Shown piece after piece: positions 1 through 10,122 of a stretch of 64,000 nucleotides of DNA. The stretch spans positions 124,001 to 188,000 of the forward strand of contig NZ_VAHM01000003.1 in the NCBI RefSeq assembly GCF_005796185.1, read 5' to 3'. The stretch's first letter is position 1; every line of letters starts with the position of its first letter. Both the position numbers and the translations under genes were made by a program. Below the pieces are notes generated by a model. It saw nothing but the letters and a program-made list of their open reading frames with translations, ran no database searches and was not told the origin of the DNA. Source of the stretch: Pseudarthrobacter sp. NamB4 (GTDB lineage: Bacteria > Actinomycetota > Actinomycetes > Actinomycetales > Micrococcaceae).

Positions 1-1
1 C

Positions 2-1045
2 AGCCAGGTGCTCGGCGCAGCCGTCCTGGAAGTCAACCCCGACGCGGCCCGGCAGAAACTGCGCGAGCGCTGGCTCGCCGTCGGCCTGGCCGCCGCGGTG
101 ATGGCAGCGATGTTGCTGGCCATTGCCTCCAGGGTTACCCGCTGGGTGCTCCGCCCTGTCCACCGGCTTAATGCAGCTGTGGCCGAGCTTGGGACGACGG
201 GCCGGAGCAGCCGGCTACCGGAGGAAGGACCGCCCGAGCTCCGGGAATTGAGCCGGTCCTTCACCGCCATGGCACAAAGCGTCAGCCACAGCATGGAGTC
301 CCAACGCCAGCTCATTGCCGATACTTCCCACGAACTGCGAAACCCGGTGGGCGCCTTGCGGCTGCGGATTGACCTGCTGGAGCTGGAACTGAAGGCGTCC
401 GGCCAAGGGGCTGCCGCCGCGGCCGTTGTCACCGAACTGGAACGGGTGGAAGGGATTCTGGACAGCGTACTCAAGCTCGCAGCGGCCGAACACCGGGCCT
501 TCGAGGACTCCGTGGCCGCGCCCCTTCCCGGCATGGGCACGACAGGCCGGTCCGGCCGGGCCGCACCCATCGATCCTTTCCCGGTCCTGCAAGAGGAAAC
601 GGAGCGGGCAGGGCCGGCAGCACGCCTCGCCGGCGCCACCGTCATTCTCGGCAGTCCCCTGGAGCGCCCGGCGCTGATCGCCTGCAACCGTGACGACCTG
701 TCGCACATGGTCGGGGAACTGCTGGGCAACGCGGTCAAGTACGCCGGCGCTGCCCACATCTCGGTGCGCGTGCTCATGAATGCCGCAGCAGTGGTGATAG
801 AGGTTTCAGACGACGGTCCAGGGCTTTCGGCGGAAGAAACGGCTGCTGCGCGGCAGCGTTTCTGGCGTTCCCCGCGACACCGGGACCTGAGCGGCAACGG
901 CCTGGGCATGACGATCGTGGACAAGCTGGCGGCAGCCAATGGAGGCCGTTTGGTGCTGGCCTCCGCACAACCATACGGCCTGGCTGCCCGCCTGGAGTTC
1001 CCGCAGACGGCGGACGTGGACAGGCAGGCGGCTCCCCATGGCTGA
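2..1045 (+). CDS. Sensor histidine kinase, 5'-truncated by the window edge
   Basis: This is the C-terminal part of a membrane sensor kinase. The reading frame is open to the first base of the window, so the true start and the sensory domain lie upstream. Visible in order are one hydrophobic membrane segment, a HAMP-like linker, a phosphoacceptor H-box (SHELRNP), an N-box (LLGNAVKYA), and G-boxes (DDGPGLS and GNGLGM) of a HATPase_c domain. It would autophosphorylate on the H-box histidine and pass phosphate to a response regulator, presumably encoded just upstream. Its stop codon overlaps the start of the TAXI lipoprotein gene by 8 bases, so the two are almost certainly co-translated. The signal sensed cannot be read from the part present. 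Confidence 0.93.
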   Translation, partial: SQVLGAAVLEVNPDAARQKLRERWLAVGLAAAVMAAMLLAIASRVTRWVLRPVHRLNAAVAELGTTGRSSRLPEEGPPELRELSRSFTAMAQSVSHSMESQRQLIADTSHELRNPVGALRLRIDLLELELKASGQGAAAAAVVTELERVEGILDSVLKLAAAEHRAFEDSVAAPLPGMGTTGRSGRAAPIDPFPVLQEETERAGPAARLAGATVILGSPLERPALIACNRDDLSHMVGELLGNAVKYAGAAHISVRVLMNAAAVVIEVSDDGPGLSAEETAAARQRFWRSPRHRDLSGNGLGMTIVDKLAAANGGRLVLASAQPYGLAARLEFPQTADVDRQAAPHG

Positions 1046-2051
1046 AATGACGTCAGGCAGTTTTTCCCGGCGAATGGCCTTGAGGGCGGGTGTTGGGCTT
1101 GGCCTGGCCGGTCTCCTGTCGTCGGCCCTGGGCAGTTGCAGCCAGGATGACCGGCCCGATTCCGTCACAGTGGCGGGCGGTGAACCCGGAGGTTTCTATC
1201 TTGAATTCGCTGCCCTGCTGGCGGCGTCCCTCCAGCGGAACGGCGTGGCGCGCCAGGCATCGGCGTTGACCACCGGAGGCAGCCTGGACAACCTCGAAAA
1301 CCTCTTGGCTGGGCAGGCCACTTTCGCCGTTGCCCTGGCCGATTCTGCGGCCCAGAGCGCCGCACGGAAGAGCGCGGCCGGAGCTGGGCTCACCGCCCTT
1401 GGCCGGGTTTATGAAAACTATGTTCATTGCGTGGTCCGGAAGAGCGGCGGCATCCGCACGGTTTCCGATCTGGCCGGCAGGACGGTGGCTGTGGGCGAAC
1501 CCGGCTCCGGCACATCCCTGACAACTCCGCGCCTGATCGAGGCCGCCGGGCTCGTTGCTTTCACCGGCACACCACCGGCAGCACGGGCCAGCCAGGCGGC
1601 CACAGTCCTGAGCCTCGGACTGAACAACGGACTCAGCGCACTGAAGGAAGGCTCAGTGGATGCCCTGTTCTGGTCCGGGGGTGTCCCCACTGCCGCCATC
1701 GCTGCCGTCAACAGCGATGTTGGACTTAACTTCCTGGATCTTTCCGTCGTCCTGCCGGCACTCCGCGCCAGGCACGGGGTGTTCTACGACCGGGTGCTTA
1801 TTCCGGAGGGCGCCTATAACGGGGTTCCCGCTGTGTGGACGGTGGGGGTAACCAACCTGCTCCTGTGCCGCAGCGACCTTGCCGATGCGACCGTCAAGAG
1901 GACTGTGGAGCTCCTGGTGGAACATGCCGCTGAGTTGATCCCGCGCTCCAGCCTTGGAGTCCAGTTCCTCAGTCCTGAGTCGCTCATCAACACTGCCGGC
2001 CTGCCGCTGCACCCGGCAGCTGCCGCCGCCTACCGGGAGCTCCATGGGTGA
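1038..2051 (+). CDS. TAXI family TRAP-type solute-binding lipoprotein
   Basis: This 337-residue protein belongs to the TAXI solute-binding family, whose members bind small organic acids or amino acids outside the membrane. The N-terminus carries a twin-arginine-like pair, a hydrophobic segment and a lipobox-like LGSC, so it is probably anchored by lipid. A typical opening (VAGGEPGGFYLEFA) follows. I chose the ATG at 1038 because it overlaps the kinase stop by 8 bases and places the signal sequence at the N-terminus; an upstream in-frame ATG at 939 would lie inside the kinase gene. No TRAP permease is visible downstream; the next gene is convergent. The pairing with a histidine kinase suggests the binding protein may present a ligand to the sensor rather than only feed a transporter. 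This role is inference. Confidence 0.85.
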   Translation: MAEMTSGSFSRRMALRAGVGLGLAGLLSSALGSCSQDDRPDSVTVAGGEPGGFYLEFAALLAASLQRNGVARQASALTTGGSLDNLENLLAGQATFAVALADSAAQSAARKSAAGAGLTALGRVYENYVHCVVRKSGGIRTVSDLAGRTVAVGEPGSGTSLTTPRLIEAAGLVAFTGTPPAARASQAATVLSLGLNNGLSALKEGSVDALFWSGGVPTAAIAAVNSDVGLNFLDLSVVLPALRARHGVFYDRVLIPEGAYNGVPAVWTVGVTNLLLCRSDLADATVKRTVELLVEHAAELIPRSSLGVQFLSPESLINTAGLPLHPAAAAAYRELHG

Positions 2052-2060
2052 GAGAGCGTC
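2048..2060 (+). repeat. Single copy of the GTGAGAGAGCG repeat core
   Basis: GTGAGAGAGCGTC spans the stop codon of the TAXI gene. The same core occurs four more times, in inverted pairs, at 6991-7094. Here it stands alone without its inverted partner. Confidence 0.5.
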
Positions 2061-2098
2061 CGGCGAAACACTGCAGGACCTGATGGGCCGTCCTGCCG

Positions 2099-3586
2099 TC
2101 AGATCCCCGAGTGTGCCTGCAGGAAGCTGTACACCTCGGTCTCATCCACACCGGGGAACGCGCCCGGCGGCATGGCGGCCAGCAGGTGCGAGTGGGCCCG
2201 GGCGGACGGCCAGGCGTTGCCGGCCCACTCCGAGGCGAGCTCCGCGGGCGGCCGTTTGCAGCAGTTCGGATCCGGGCACGTGGACTTGGCCCTCGCTGTC
2301 GTCTCCCGCCCGCGGAACCATTTCACGTGCTGGTACGGGACGCCGATGCTCAGCGAGAACTCGCCGGTGGCGGAGCGCTCAGTCCTGGCGGTGCACCAGT
2401 ACGTTCCCGAAGGCGTGTCTGTGTACTGGCTGTAGGCGCTGAACTTGTCCGGCACATCGAAGACGGCCCGGGACGTCCAAGCCTTGCACGACGGCTGGCC
2501 CTCGATGGCGCCGGTATGGTCCTGCGGGAACGTCACGCCGTCGTTCTCGTAGGCCTTGTAGATGATGCCGCTCTGGTGGGTCTTCTGGAAATGCGTGGTG
2601 AGGCCCAGGTGCTGCGTGGCGAGGTTTGTGAACCGGTGGGCCGCGGTTTCATAGGAAACGGCAAAGGCGTCGCGGATGTCCTCCACCGCAATTTCCTTGG
2701 CGGCCTTGGCCTTGTGCAGGAACTCCATGGTGGCCTGCTCGGGGAGCAGCAGTGCAGCAGCGAAATAGTTCGTGGCCACACGCTGGGCCAGGAAGTCGCC
2801 GTAGTTCTTAGGCGTTTCATGTCCCAGCACATAGTGCCCCAGGGCCTGCAGCAGCACCGAACGCGGGTCGTGGTCCTGGCGCTGGTTCTGCGTCAGGTAA
2901 ATTCTGCGGTTCTTCAAATCCGTGACTGACCGGGTGGAATGCGGCAGGTCACCCACATGGTGGAGGGAAAATCCGAGGTTCTCCGCGATGTCCGCGATCA
3001 CGTGCTGGCTCAGCGGTCCGCTGGTGTAACCCACGGCTTTGAGGACCTTCTGCGCCTCCGCCTCATATTCCGCGAAATAGTTGCCGCGCTCGCGCATCAT
3101 GGCACGCAGTTCACCGTTGGCGCGGCGTGCTTCCTCGGGGGTGGCCACCTGCTCATTCATCTTCCGCTCCAGCTCATGCAGCAGCCCTACCTGGGCCTCC
3201 AGCACGTCCAGCGGGAGCCTTGAGCTGATGCGGATTTTGGGCAGGTTCAGCGTCTCGTACAGCGGGCTGCGCTGGTAGCGTTCCAGCTCGATCTCCAGGG
3301 CTGCCCGACGGCTGGGCGGCTCAGCACCTAGCAGCTGGTCGATGCTGACGTTAAGTGCGGCCGCCAGGTGCTGAAGGAGTCCCAGTTTGGGTTCCCGCTT
3401 GCCGTTCTCGATCAGGCTCAGCTGGCTGGGAGCAGTGCCGACGGCGGCGCTCAGGTTATCGAGGGTCAGCCCGGCCTGTTTGCGCAGGTGGCGCACCCTT
3501 CGGCCAAGGCTGATGACGTCCAGTTCAGCGGATGAGGTGGGCGGTGATAGCGTCGCGGCTTCGCGGTTCCAGCTTCCAAGCGGCAT
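2099..3586 (-). CDS. ramB: RamB-like XRE/IrrE (ScfR family) transcriptional regulator
   Basis: This 495-residue regulator has an N-terminal Cro/C1-type helix-turn-helix (LGRRVRHLRKQAGLTLDNLS, then SQLSLIENGKREPKLG). An IrrE/M78-like central domain follows, with ALGHYVLGH in place of a zinc-protease HExxH. The C-terminal short-chain-fatty-acyl-regulator domain has a cysteine cluster (CPDPNCC). Length and architecture match Corynebacterium RamB, which controls acetate and glyoxylate genes. It is divergent from aceA, which fits control of aceA and aceB. The ATG at 3586 is the first Met start. A TTG at 3613 preceded by GGAAAG would add nine residues and would place the start next to the inverted repeat at 3616-3640. 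Binding to that repeat and autoregulation are inference. Confidence 0.85.
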   Translation of the reverse strand: MPLGSWNREAATLSPPTSSAELDVISLGRRVRHLRKQAGLTLDNLSAAVGTAPSQLSLIENGKREPKLGLLQHLAAALNVSIDQLLGAEPPSRRAALEIELERYQRSPLYETLNLPKIRISSRLPLDVLEAQVGLLHELERKMNEQVATPEEARRANGELRAMMRERGNYFAEYEAEAQKVLKAVGYTSGPLSQHVIADIAENLGFSLHHVGDLPHSTRSVTDLKNRRIYLTQNQRQDHDPRSVLLQALGHYVLGHETPKNYGDFLAQRVATNYFAAALLLPEQATMEFLHKAKAAKEIAVEDIRDAFAVSYETAAHRFTNLATQHLGLTTHFQKTHQSGIIYKAYENDGVTFPQDHTGAIEGQPSCKAWTSRAVFDVPDKFSAYSQYTDTPSGTYWCTARTERSATGEFSLSIGVPYQHVKWFRGRETTARAKSTCPDPNCCKRPPAELASEWAGNAWPSARAHSHLLAAMPPGAFPGVDETEVYSFLQAHSGI

Positions 3587-3615
3587 TTTTGAAGGATAAG
3601 TGAAAAAGTGCAATT

Positions 3616-3640
3616 CTTTCCAGTACTTTCGTCTGGAAAG
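3616..3640. promoter_or_regulatory. Perfect inverted repeat in the ramB-aceA intergenic region
   Basis: CTTTCCAG at 3616-3623 is repeated inverted as CTGGAAAG at 3633-3640, with a 9-base spacer. Further GGAAAG elements occur toward aceA at about 3672 and 3690. It sits between the divergent ramB-like and aceA genes, so it is a candidate operator. It does not clearly match the published RamB consensus that I remember. Confidence 0.5.
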
Positions 3641-3762
3641 CGCCCTGGAAGTGCTGAAAAGTAGTTGTCACGGAAAGAAACACCGCACCGGAAAGCCGGT
3701 GGGAGCCTCAAAGGCGAGGTTCCCACCTACCCGATTCCGGAGCTCAATCAAGGAGATCAACG

Positions 3763-5079
3763 ATGACTGCAGCATTTGAGCCCACCCAGCAGACGCCCGA
3801 ACAGCAGGCTGCCGCCCTGGAGCTCGAGTGGGACGCCAACCCCCGCTGGGAAGGTGTAACCCGGGACTACTCAGCCTTCGACGTCGTCCGTCTCCGCGGC
3901 CGCGTCTCCGAAGAACACACCCTGGCCCGCCGCGGTTCCGAAAAACTGTGGAAGCAGCTCACCGAGGAGCACAAGGAAGGCAAGTACACCAATGCCCTGG
4001 GCGCCCTGACGGGCAACCAGGCGGTGCAGCAGGTCAAGGCCGGGCTGCGGGCGATCTACCTTTCCGGCTGGCAGGTTGCCGCGGACGCCAACAACTCCGG
4101 CCACACCTACCCGGACCAGTCCCTCTACCCGGCCAACTCCGTACCCACCGTGGTCCGCAGGATCAACAACGCCCTGCTCCGGGCGGACCAGATCGAGTTC
4201 GCCGAGGGTGTCCAGAGCGTTGAAGACTGGCTGGTCCCGATCGTCGCCGACGCCGAGGCCGGCTTCGGCGGACCGCTGAACGCCTATGAACTCATGAAGT
4301 CCATGATCCAGGCCGGCGCCTCAGGTGTTCACTGGGAAGACCAGCTCGCGTCCGAAAAGAAGTGCGGCCACCTGGGCGGCAAGGTCCTCATCCCCACCCA
4401 GCAGCACGTCCGCACCCTGAACGCAGCCCGCCTCGCAGCCGACGTCGCCGGCACCCCCTCGGTGGTCATCGCGCGCACCGACGCCGAGGCAGCCACCCTG
4501 ATCACTTCCGACGTCGACGAGCGCGACCGCGAATTCATCACCGGCGAGCGGACCGCAGAGGGCTTCTACAAGGTCCGCAACGGCATCGAACCCTGCATCG
4601 CCCGCGCCAAAGCCTACGCCCCCTACTCGGACCTGATCTGGATGGAAACCGGCACCCCGGACCTGGAACTGGCCCGCAAGTTCGCCGAAGCCGTCAAGGC
4701 CGAGTTCCCAAACCAGATGCTCTCCTACAACTGCTCCCCGTCGTTCAACTGGCGCAAGCACCTGGACGACGCCGCCATCGCCAAGTTCCAGCGCGAACTC
4801 GGCGCCATGGGCTTCACGTTCCAGTTCATCACCCTGGCCGGCTTCCACGCCCTGAACTACTCGATGTTCGACCTCGCCCACGGCTACGCCCGCGACGGCA
4901 TGAGCGCCTACGTCGAGCTCCAGGAAAAGGAATTCGCCTCTGAATCCCGCGGCTACACCGCCACGAAACATCAGCGCGAAGTTGGCACCGGCTACTTCGA
5001 CACCATCTCCACCGCGCTCAACCCGAACGCATCCACCCTCGCGCTTGTCGGATCGACAGAAGAGGGCCAGTTCCACTAA
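3763..5079 (+). CDS. aceA: Isocitrate lyase
   Basis: Isocitrate lyase cleaves isocitrate to succinate and glyoxylate, the first step of the glyoxylate shunt, allowing growth on acetate or fatty acids. The 438-residue protein has the family signature [14 protein letters not shown], with the catalytic cysteine at about residue 201. Metal- and substrate-binding segments are also intact (NCSPSFNW, and TDAEAA after VVIAR). The ATG at 3763 follows a good ribosome-binding site (AAGGAG) with normal spacing. The length is that of the actinobacterial and enterobacterial AceA class. It is followed by malate synthase after 140 bases and preceded by a divergent RamB-like regulator, which is the expected control arrangement. 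Confidence 0.98.
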   Translation: MTAAFEPTQQTPEQQAAALELEWDANPRWEGVTRDYSAFDVVRLRGRVSEEHTLARRGSEKLWKQLTEEHKEGKYTNALGALTGNQAVQQVKAGLRAIYLSGWQVAADANNSGHTYPDQSLYPANSVPTVVRRINNALLRADQIEFAEGVQSVEDWLVPIVADAEAGFGGPLNAYELMKSMIQAGASGVHWEDQLASEKKCGHLGGKVLIPTQQHVRTLNAARLAADVAGTPSVVIARTDAEAATLITSDVDERDREFITGERTAEGFYKVRNGIEPCIARAKAYAPYSDLIWMETGTPDLELARKFAEAVKAEFPNQMLSYNCSPSFNWRKHLDDAAIAKFQRELGAMGFTFQFITLAGFHALNYSMFDLAHGYARDGMSAYVELQEKEFASESRGYTATKHQREVGTGYFDTISTALNPNASTLALVGSTEEGQFH

Positions 5080-5090
5080 TCCCTTTGCCA

Positions 5091-5119
5091 CAGGTGAGGT
5101 TGTTCGCTCCGCTCACCTG
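5091..5119 (+). promoter_or_regulatory. Hairpin between aceA and aceB
   Basis: CAGGTGAG at 5091-5098 pairs with CTCACCTG at 5112-5119 across a 13-base loop, just after the aceA stop. A third CTCACC copy lies near 5137. There is no U-tract, so it is not a standard terminator. It may affect mRNA processing or relative expression of the two shunt genes. Confidence 0.35.
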
Positions 5120-5219
5120 GAGGCACGACGGCGGTGCTCACCTAAGCGTGATCGTCGCCCCCACCCACTCAGGCAAGTCCCGCCGTCGAATTTCCCTTTT
5201 CGTCTTTAAGGAGACAGAA

Positions 5220-6872
<1,653 letters not shown>

Positions 6873-6990
6873 CGGCGGACAACCCGTCCAACTTCCGTCC
6901 GCCGGGCCTGCACGCCCTATCGCAACAGGCACCTCCGAAATCCGGAGCGCCGGCCCGGCGGCGGAGCATTCCACAACCCGCCGTCCATCC

Positions 6991-7094
6991 CGACGCTCTC
7001 TCACTTAATGCAGAATTTCCGGATCGCTCTCTCACTTCCCAATGGAAAGTGAGAGAGCGATCGTTATTGTGCGACGTTAAGTGAGAGAGCGTCG
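6991..7094. repeat. Nested palindromic intergenic repeat (four GTGAGAGAGCG cores)
   Basis: An outer perfect 18-base inverted repeat (6991-7008 and 7077-7094) encloses an inner perfect 16-base inverted repeat (7022-7037 and 7047-7062). All four arms share the core CTCTCTCACTT or its complement. The element lies between the convergent aceB and MFS genes and could fold as a cruciform or act as a bidirectional transcription stop. A related lone core is at 2048-2060, so it looks like a dispersed REP-like family. Confidence 0.8.
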
Positions 7095-7129
7095 GAAGGG
7101 GGTGGAGACGTACGACGGCGGCGCCTGGC

Positions 7130-8323
7130 TCACCGTCCCTTAGGCACCTTCCGCACGGAGAGGGTGGTGGCGACGAAGAAGGTCAGCACCGAGGCTAGGA
7201 CGACGAGCAGGGCAGGAGTCCAGGAACCCGAAGCATCGTGGACAAAGCCCAACAGGGGCGGTGCCACGGCGGCGAGGGCGTAGCCTAGGCCCTGGACCGT
7301 GGCGGACATCCTGCCGGCGGACGCCTGGTCCCGGGCCAACTGGATAATGGCAATGAAAATAACTGTGATGCCGCCGCCCTGCGCGATGCCGCCAAAAGTG
7401 GACCACAGCCACCAGAGCTGCGGCGCCAGCAGCAGCCCCGCCGGCACGGCCGTCCACAGCGCACCCACGGTGACCGCCACCGCCGTCGTACTCATGAACC
7501 TGGCCGCAAACGGCACGCCCAGGGCGCCCACGATCGCAAGGATCTGGAAAATGGAGGAAGCGGCACCGGCCTCTGCGGCGGACATCCCCAGCTCATCATC
7601 GAGGTAGGTGGGCAACCACGCCGTCACCCCGTAATAGGAAAACGCCTGACCGCCGAAGCCAGCCGTCAGTCCTGCTGTAATCCAGCCTGATCCGGCCACC
7701 CGCGGCCGGCTGCTGTCCCCGCTGTTCCCGGGGGAGGCCAGGAACGCGTTGCGGGGTCCCACGGCCAGGGTCCAGACCACGACGGCCGCCACGGCGAACA
7801 CCGCCACGGAGCCCAGCGCGAAGCGCCACCCCGCCAGACCCGCCAGCGGTGCCGTCAACACCGACGTCAGGAATGAACCGATGTTCAGGGCCGCCGTGTA
7901 GATTCCCATCGCGGTCCCCTGCCGCCTGGGGGCGAAGTCGCGGCGGATGATCAGCGGCGCCGCGATGTTGCCCACTGTGATGGCGACGCCGATCAGCACC
8001 GTTCCTGCCACCACCAGCGCAGACCCGCCCGCCGAGCGCACCAGGACCCCCGCCAGCACACCGAGGATGGTCAGCGTTACGGCGAACTCGGCACCGAACT
8101 TCCTCGCCGCCAGGGAAGCCAGCGGTGCCGCGAGGGAGAAGCAGAGCACGGGGATGCTGGTCAGAAGCCCCAGCATAACGGGTGAAAAAGCCAGTTCCGC
8201 CTGGATCAGGCCAACTACCGGGGCAACCGCCACGAAGGGGCCCCGCAGGTTCAGCGCCAGCAGCCCGATGCAGGCGAGCAGGATCCAACTGTTGGGAAAC
8301 CGGGAAAGGATCCGGCCTCTCAT
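7130..8323 (-). CDS. MFS transporter, CynX/NimT type
   Basis: This 397-residue integral membrane protein has about twelve hydrophobic segments and the opening LNLRGPFVAVAPVVGLIQ, typical of the CynX/NimT branch of the major facilitator superfamily (cyanate, nitroimidazole and similar anion or drug transport). The loop after the fourth membrane segment contains RRDFAPRRQGTAMGIYTAAL, a usual MFS signature position. It reads toward aceB and ends after the palindromic repeat. The ATG at 8323 is about 130 bases from the divergent dehydrogenase gene, so the two may share a regulatory region. The substrate cannot be deduced from sequence alone. Confidence 0.88.
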   Translation of the reverse strand: MRGRILSRFPNSWILLACIGLLALNLRGPFVAVAPVVGLIQAELAFSPVMLGLLTSIPVLCFSLAAPLASLAARKFGAEFAVTLTILGVLAGVLVRSAGGSALVVAGTVLIGVAITVGNIAAPLIIRRDFAPRRQGTAMGIYTAALNIGSFLTSVLTAPLAGLAGWRFALGSVAVFAVAAVVVWTLAVGPRNAFLASPGNSGDSSRPRVAGSGWITAGLTAGFGGQAFSYYGVTAWLPTYLDDELGMSAAEAGAASSIFQILAIVGALGVPFAARFMSTTAVAVTVGALWTAVPAGLLLAPQLWWLWSTFGGIAQGGGITVIFIAIIQLARDQASAGRMSATVQGLGYALAAVAPPLLGFVHDASGSWTPALLVVLASVLTFFVATTLSVRKVPKGR

Positions 8324-8454
8324 GCGGTGCGCGGGATATGGATACTCATCACTCCATTGCTATCACGCCCGGTGGTTGGGCGGGTCCGGCACGGCGGACA
8401 GTACTGTGCCATACGATGAACATCAGCCAGTGCCCCGGGACAAAGGACACCGCC

Positions 8455-9414
8455 ATGCAGCACCGCCTCGCCATCCTTGATGACTACCAGGATGTAGCCC
8501 ACGGATTCGCCGACTGGGCGGCCCTGGAAGCGGAAGGCGTCACCGTCATGACGTTCCGGGAACCCTTTGCCTCGCCGGAAGCCCTGGTGTCAGCACTGGC
8601 CGATACCACCGTCGTGGTCGCCATGCGGGAGCGGACCGCCTTTCCCCGGGAGGTTTTCGAGAAACTTCCCGCCCTCCAACTCCTGGTCACCACGGGGATG
8701 GCGAATGCCGCCATAGATGTTGCCGCCGCAACCGAGCAGGGCATCACCGTCTGCGGCACGCCGGGCTCCCCCGCCGCAGCTCCGGAACTGACGTGGGCAC
8801 TGCTGCTGGCGCTGGCCAGGAACCTCACTCCGGAAGAGAACTCCCTGCGCGCAGGCTCGTGGCAGACGACGGTGGGCTTCGAGCTTTCCGGAAAGACGCT
8901 GGGCATCGTGGGGCTCGGCAAGATCGGCCGCCGGATCGCCGGTTACGCGAAGGCGTTTGGGATGGAGGTGCTGGCATGGAGCCGGAACCTGACGGCGGAG
9001 GCAGCGGCAGAGGCCGGCGCGCGCCTGGTGGACAAGGCGGAGCTGTTCCGCCTGTCGGACGTCGTCACTGTTCATCTGCGGCTGTCCGAGCGCTCGGAAA
9101 ACACCGTGGGTGAGGAGGAACTGCGGCTGCTGGGCCCGGAGGGGGTCCTGGTGAACACGGCCAGGGGTCCGCTGGTGAACCAGGACGCACTGCTGCGGGC
9201 ACTCAGCGAGGGCTGGATCCGTGGGGCGGCACTTGACGTGTTCGACCAGGAACCACTCCAGGCCGGCCATCCGCTCCTTACTGCCCCCAACACGGTGCTC
9301 TCGCCGCATCTTGGCTACGTCACCCGCGAAAGCTACCGCCAGTTCTACGGCGGCGCCTTTGAGGACGTCACTGCCTGGCTTGCCGGATCACCCATCCGCA
9401 CCATCACGGCCTGA
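8455..9414 (+). CDS. D-2-hydroxyacid dehydrogenase family protein
   Basis: This NAD(P)-dependent oxidoreductase of about 319 residues has the D-isomer-specific 2-hydroxyacid dehydrogenase fold. It shows a Rossmann motif GLGKIGRRIAGYAKAFG, a catalytic arginine in NTARGPLVN, an acidic residue in DVFDQEPL, and a catalytic histidine in SPHLGY. The substrate would be a 2-oxo or 2-hydroxy acid, not identifiable here. I chose the ATG at 8455 because AAAGGA precedes it and the N-terminus HRLAILDDYQDVA matches the family; an in-frame ATG at 8417 would add 12 or 13 residues. The divergent MFS gene could export or import its substrate or product, but that link is only positional. Confidence 0.9.
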   Translation: MQHRLAILDDYQDVAHGFADWAALEAEGVTVMTFREPFASPEALVSALADTTVVVAMRERTAFPREVFEKLPALQLLVTTGMANAAIDVAAATEQGITVCGTPGSPAAAPELTWALLLALARNLTPEENSLRAGSWQTTVGFELSGKTLGIVGLGKIGRRIAGYAKAFGMEVLAWSRNLTAEAAAEAGARLVDKAELFRLSDVVTVHLRLSERSENTVGEEELRLLGPEGVLVNTARGPLVNQDALLRALSEGWIRGAALDVFDQEPLQAGHPLLTAPNTVLSPHLGYVTRESYRQFYGGAFEDVTAWLAGSPIRTITA

Positions 9415-9465
9415 CGGCGCGGATAGGGGTGGCGGTCCTGCCTGCATGATGCAGGTATCCGGGAG

Positions 9466-10026
9466 TCAGGCCGGAATCGGGAGGGAGGAAGTGAGGCTTT
9501 GCCCCAGTTCCGGAAGCTGCAGCACCAGCCAAGGACTGAATGCCCAAGGTGCGGCCTCAGTTGCCGCTATCAGATCCGGTAGGGGAGCCCATTGATATTC
9601 GCATAGCTCTGACGGCCGTGGCGTCAGGCCACCGGCAATCGTGGCGGTGAATACAGGGCAGACTTCATTTTCGACAATGCCATTCGCGTCCACAGCCCTG
9701 TAGCTAAAGCGCGGCAGGCACTGTTGCAGGTTGGAGATCTCCATCCCGAGTTCCCATCTGCCCCTGCGCCGGACCGCATCAACAGTGCTTTCCCCGGGCA
9801 TCGGGTGTCCACAGAACGAATTTGTCCATACTCCAGGCCAGGCCGCCTTGGTGAGGGCACGCCGGGTAACCAGGACCCGTCCCGCCTCATCAAACACGTA
9901 ACAGGAAAAGGCCAGGTGCAAGGGGGTATCCCCATGATGGACGTCCTGCTTCGGTGCTGACCCGCAAGGGATTCCGTCTGCGTCCAGGAGTACCACGAGT
10001 TCCTGGACCGGATCCGTAACAGTCAT
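9466..10026 (-). CDS. idi: Isopentenyl-diphosphate delta-isomerase, type I
   Basis: This enzyme interconverts isopentenyl and dimethylallyl diphosphate, priming isoprenoid synthesis in the cytoplasm. The 186-residue Nudix-fold protein has the type I active-site cysteine in TNSFCGHP (about residue 72), the Nudix-like segment AVRRRGRWELGM, and the catalytic glutamate in ENEVCPVF. It is a single gene flanked by unrelated neighbours, with the terminator of the next gene just upstream of its start. In this window it is one of three isoprenoid genes; the others are the UbiA-like EboC at 14.3 kb and the polyprenyl synthase at 24-25 kb. Confidence 0.96.
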   Translation of the reverse strand: MTVTDPVQELVVLLDADGIPCGSAPKQDVHHGDTPLHLAFSCYVFDEAGRVLVTRRALTKAAWPGVWTNSFCGHPMPGESTVDAVRRRGRWELGMEISNLQQCLPRFSYRAVDANGIVENEVCPVFTATIAGGLTPRPSELCEYQWAPLPDLIAATEAAPWAFSPWLVLQLPELGQSLTSSLPIPA

Positions 10027-10057
10027 TCGGTTCTTCCTGCTATTGGAAAGATGTGCG

Positions 10058-10098
10058 AAAGCCGGGCCGGCGGATGGATGACCGCCCGGCCCGGCTTT
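10058..10098 (-). terminator. Terminator of the Tat-exported isomerase-like gene
   Basis: AAAGCCGGGCCG at 10058-10069 pairs with CGGCCCGGCTTT at 10087-10098, a perfect 12-base stem. On the minus strand it directly follows the stop at 10123. Confidence 0.65.
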
Positions 10099-10122
10099 CA
10101 GGCGAAACCTCAGCGGCCGGTA

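Noticed and set aside
5080-5219. Riboswitch between aceA and aceB
   Set aside because: Only a simple hairpin and a short repeated CTCACC are visible; no known riboswitch core is recognisable.
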